Below, one piece after another: positions 7,294 to 8,372 of a DNA stretch of 8,372 nt. The notes beneath the pieces were generated by a model. It saw only the letters and a list, made by a program, of their open reading frames with translations. It made no database searches and had not been told where the DNA came from. The DNA lies in the NCBI GenBank assembly GCA_014376325.1, contig JACMRP010000296.1:1-8372 (forward strand), in the 5' to 3' direction. The translations under genes and the position numbers were made by a program. Within the stretch, counting starts at the first letter, position 1, and every line of letters begins with the position of its first letter. Origin of the DNA: Pseudobdellovibrionaceae bacterium. Its GTDB lineage: Bacteria; Bdellovibrionota; Bdellovibrionia; Bdellovibrionales; Bdellovibrionaceae.

Positions 7294-7297
7294 GTGG
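7292..7297 (+). promoter_or_regulatory. Probable ribosome binding site for the GTG start at 7302
   Basis: AGGTGG overlaps the mlaD stop codon and ends 4 nt before GTG 7302, slightly close but usable. No ATG occurs in this frame until well inside the protein, so GTG 7302 is the best start. Confidence 0.5.
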
Positions 7298-7301
7298 GTT
7301 C

Positions 7302-8372
7302 GTGGCAGCGCCGGATAACAGCAACAACGTAAAAAATTGGCTCGTAAAATCTTCGACGAAGATTTTAGGACCGTTTACTCGGGACGAGGTTGTTCAGCTG
7401 CTTTCGCGCCGCCAAATTACGATTATCGACGAAATCCGTCAGCCAGACCTACGTTGGAATTACATTCGCGAAACTCGCTACTTTAAAGAAATCGTTAAAA
7501 ACCTACGATTCGAAGATGATCATTCTCGTGAAGACACGATGACCAGCACTTCCACTGCAGCAGGGACGATGACGAAGACGGACAACGGCGCTATGCTGAT
7601 TGATGATCTGACGCCGGCACCGCAGTTTCCGTCGACGTCGGTTGCGACTTCGGATCAGGCACTGGGCATGCGTGATGTTACTCCAAGCCAGGATACCAAA
7701 AATAGTTTTAAAAGTTCGGGGCCCGCAAAGTCTTTTGGAAATCTGCAAGACCAACGCGTTCAGAGCCGCATCCAAAGGCAGAACTTCGTTTTACGTTCGA
7801 TTTTACTAGTGATCCTCGTCGGAGGACTACTTTACGCTAGCTTCGCTTTCTTGGGAAAAGACAAAAAGACGGATTTAAATTTTGATCAGTTGATGGCTTC
7901 TGCGTTGAAATATAAAGAATTGGGCTTATACCAAAAGTCATTGGGCTTTTATCGAAAAGCAAGCGCGCTCAAAGAAGTCGATTTAGAAAGCCAGTTTCAG
8001 ATGGTGTTTGTTCTGATTAACGAAGACCGGCAGAGTCTGAAGGGCCGACGAATCATCGAACGCGCCCTCCTTAAAGAAAACCGCACCCGACAAGAAATTG
8101 TCACCGGCAACTTAGGTATGGGATTGGCTTTCTTGATGGAAGGGGACCTTCGCCAAGCAGAGGACTATTTCCAAAAGACTCTGGGCCTGGACGCAAATAA
8201 CGAGGCCGCAAAGTTAAATCTCGCGGTGATCCAGCTAAAAAAAGGTGTATACGCTCAAGCTTTCAAAAGTTTCGAAGCGCTGACCCGGGGCGATTCAAGC
8301 GGTTACCCACTGATCTTGATTGGCAAAACGATTGCGCTGATCGAAATGTCTAAACTGCAACCGGACAAAGAA
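7302..8372 (+). CDS. GYF_2-like domain / transmembrane / TPR-repeat protein (3' end outside window)
   Basis: The frame is open from GTG 7302 to the window edge (357 residues visible) without a stop, so the gene continues beyond it. Residues about 11-66 resemble a GYF_2 domain: WLVKS, then ILGPFTRDEVVQLL (GPF at 23-25) and a Trp at 52 (LRWNYIRE). These domains are usually protein-interaction or sensing modules. A Thr/Ser-rich linker (about 75-150) follows. One membrane helix (about 166-184) is flanked by Arg/Gln before and KDKK after. From residue about 190, helical repeats resemble TPRs: YQKSLGFYRKASAL, GDLRQAEDYFQKTLGLDANN, and GVYAQAFKSFEAL. Such an architecture suggests a membrane-bound assembly or adaptor protein. 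The gene lies 8 nt after mlaD, so it is probably co-transcribed. No specific function can be assigned. Confidence 0.85.
   Translation, partial: MAAPDNSNNVKNWLVKSSTKILGPFTRDEVVQLLSRRQITIIDEIRQPDLRWNYIRETRYFKEIVKNLRFEDDHSREDTMTSTSTAAGTMTKTDNGAMLIDDLTPAPQFPSTSVATSDQALGMRDVTPSQDTKNSFKSSGPAKSFGNLQDQRVQSRIQRQNFVLRSILLVILVGGLLYASFAFLGKDKKTDLNFDQLMASALKYKELGLYQKSLGFYRKASALKEVDLESQFQMVFVLINEDRQSLKGRRIIERALLKENRTRQEIVTGNLGMGLAFLMEGDLRQAEDYFQKTLGLDANNEAAKLNLAVIQLKKGVYAQAFKSFEALTRGDSSGYPLILIGKTIALIEMSKLQPDKE
7345..7367. repeat. 23-bp near-perfect palindrome inside the 5' end of the GYF/TPR gene
   Basis: An 11-base arm, TAAAATCTTCG (7345-7355), is followed by one central base (A7356) and the exact reverse complement (7357-7367). 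After one mismatched base on each side, two more pairs match (7342-7343 with 7369-7370). It covers codons 15-22 of the gene, starting 43 nt after the GTG. It could be a DNA operator or an mRNA hairpin with a 10-bp stem and 3-nt loop. A U-rich tract does not follow, so a simple terminator is unlikely. Confidence 0.7.

Noticed and set aside
1..8372. Mobile elements, CRISPR arrays, tRNA or rRNA genes
   Set aside because: Almost every base is accounted for by seven co-directional genes; no transposase, regularly spaced repeat or RNA gene was seen.

Overview
The window reads as one densely packed, plus-strand gene cluster from a Gram-negative (diderm) bacterium of moderate GC content. It holds six genes with an end in view plus one running off the 3' edge. 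The first of them also runs off the 5' edge. The largest gap between genes is 11 nt, and most junctions are overlaps or direct abutments, so it looks like the middle of a single operon. No promoter, terminator, RNA gene, mobile element or CRISPR array was seen. The style of the genes (GYF/TPR membrane protein, degenerate signalling proteins with Pro-rich tails, a barrel-type MlaD, frequent TTG/GTG starts) suggests a deltaproteobacterium-like or Bdellovibrionota organism such as a Bdellovibrio relative. That placement is inference from protein style and base composition, not from a marker gene.

Region 1 (2-3115) encodes two adjacent signalling proteins that both look chemically dead. The first is a membrane-anchored histidine-kinase-like protein with an intact GHKL ATP-binding domain but Gln in place of the phospho-accepting His. 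The second is a receiver-like domain without its phospho-accepting Asp, followed by a coiled coil, a possible GAF-like domain and a GGDEF domain. That GGDEF domain has lost its active-site motif (QMNEI) but kept the RxxD c-di-GMP binding site in exact register. Together they suggest a binding-based sensor/effector pair rather than a phosphorelay.

Region 2 (3127-4317) is alanine racemase (alr), which makes D-Ala for peptidoglycan, with all expected PLP and catalytic motifs.

Region 3 (4314-7293) is an Mla-type phospholipid transport module: permease mlaE, ATPase mlaF and the MCE-domain protein mlaD, joined by 1-4 nt overlaps. MlaD is long (462 residues). After the inner-membrane anchor, MCE domain and helical stretch it has about 170 residues of beta-rich sequence ending in Phe, like an outer-membrane barrel. 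This would make it a candidate one-piece trans-envelope bridge, an architecture already proposed for diderm Firmicutes.

Region 4 (7302-8372, open at the 3' edge) is a GYF_2-like domain, a transmembrane helix and TPR-like repeats. A near-perfect 23-bp palindrome lies just inside its 5' end.

The shared theme is the cell envelope: a cell-wall precursor enzyme and lipid transport, co-transcribed with what may be a c-di-GMP-responsive, non-catalytic regulatory pair.
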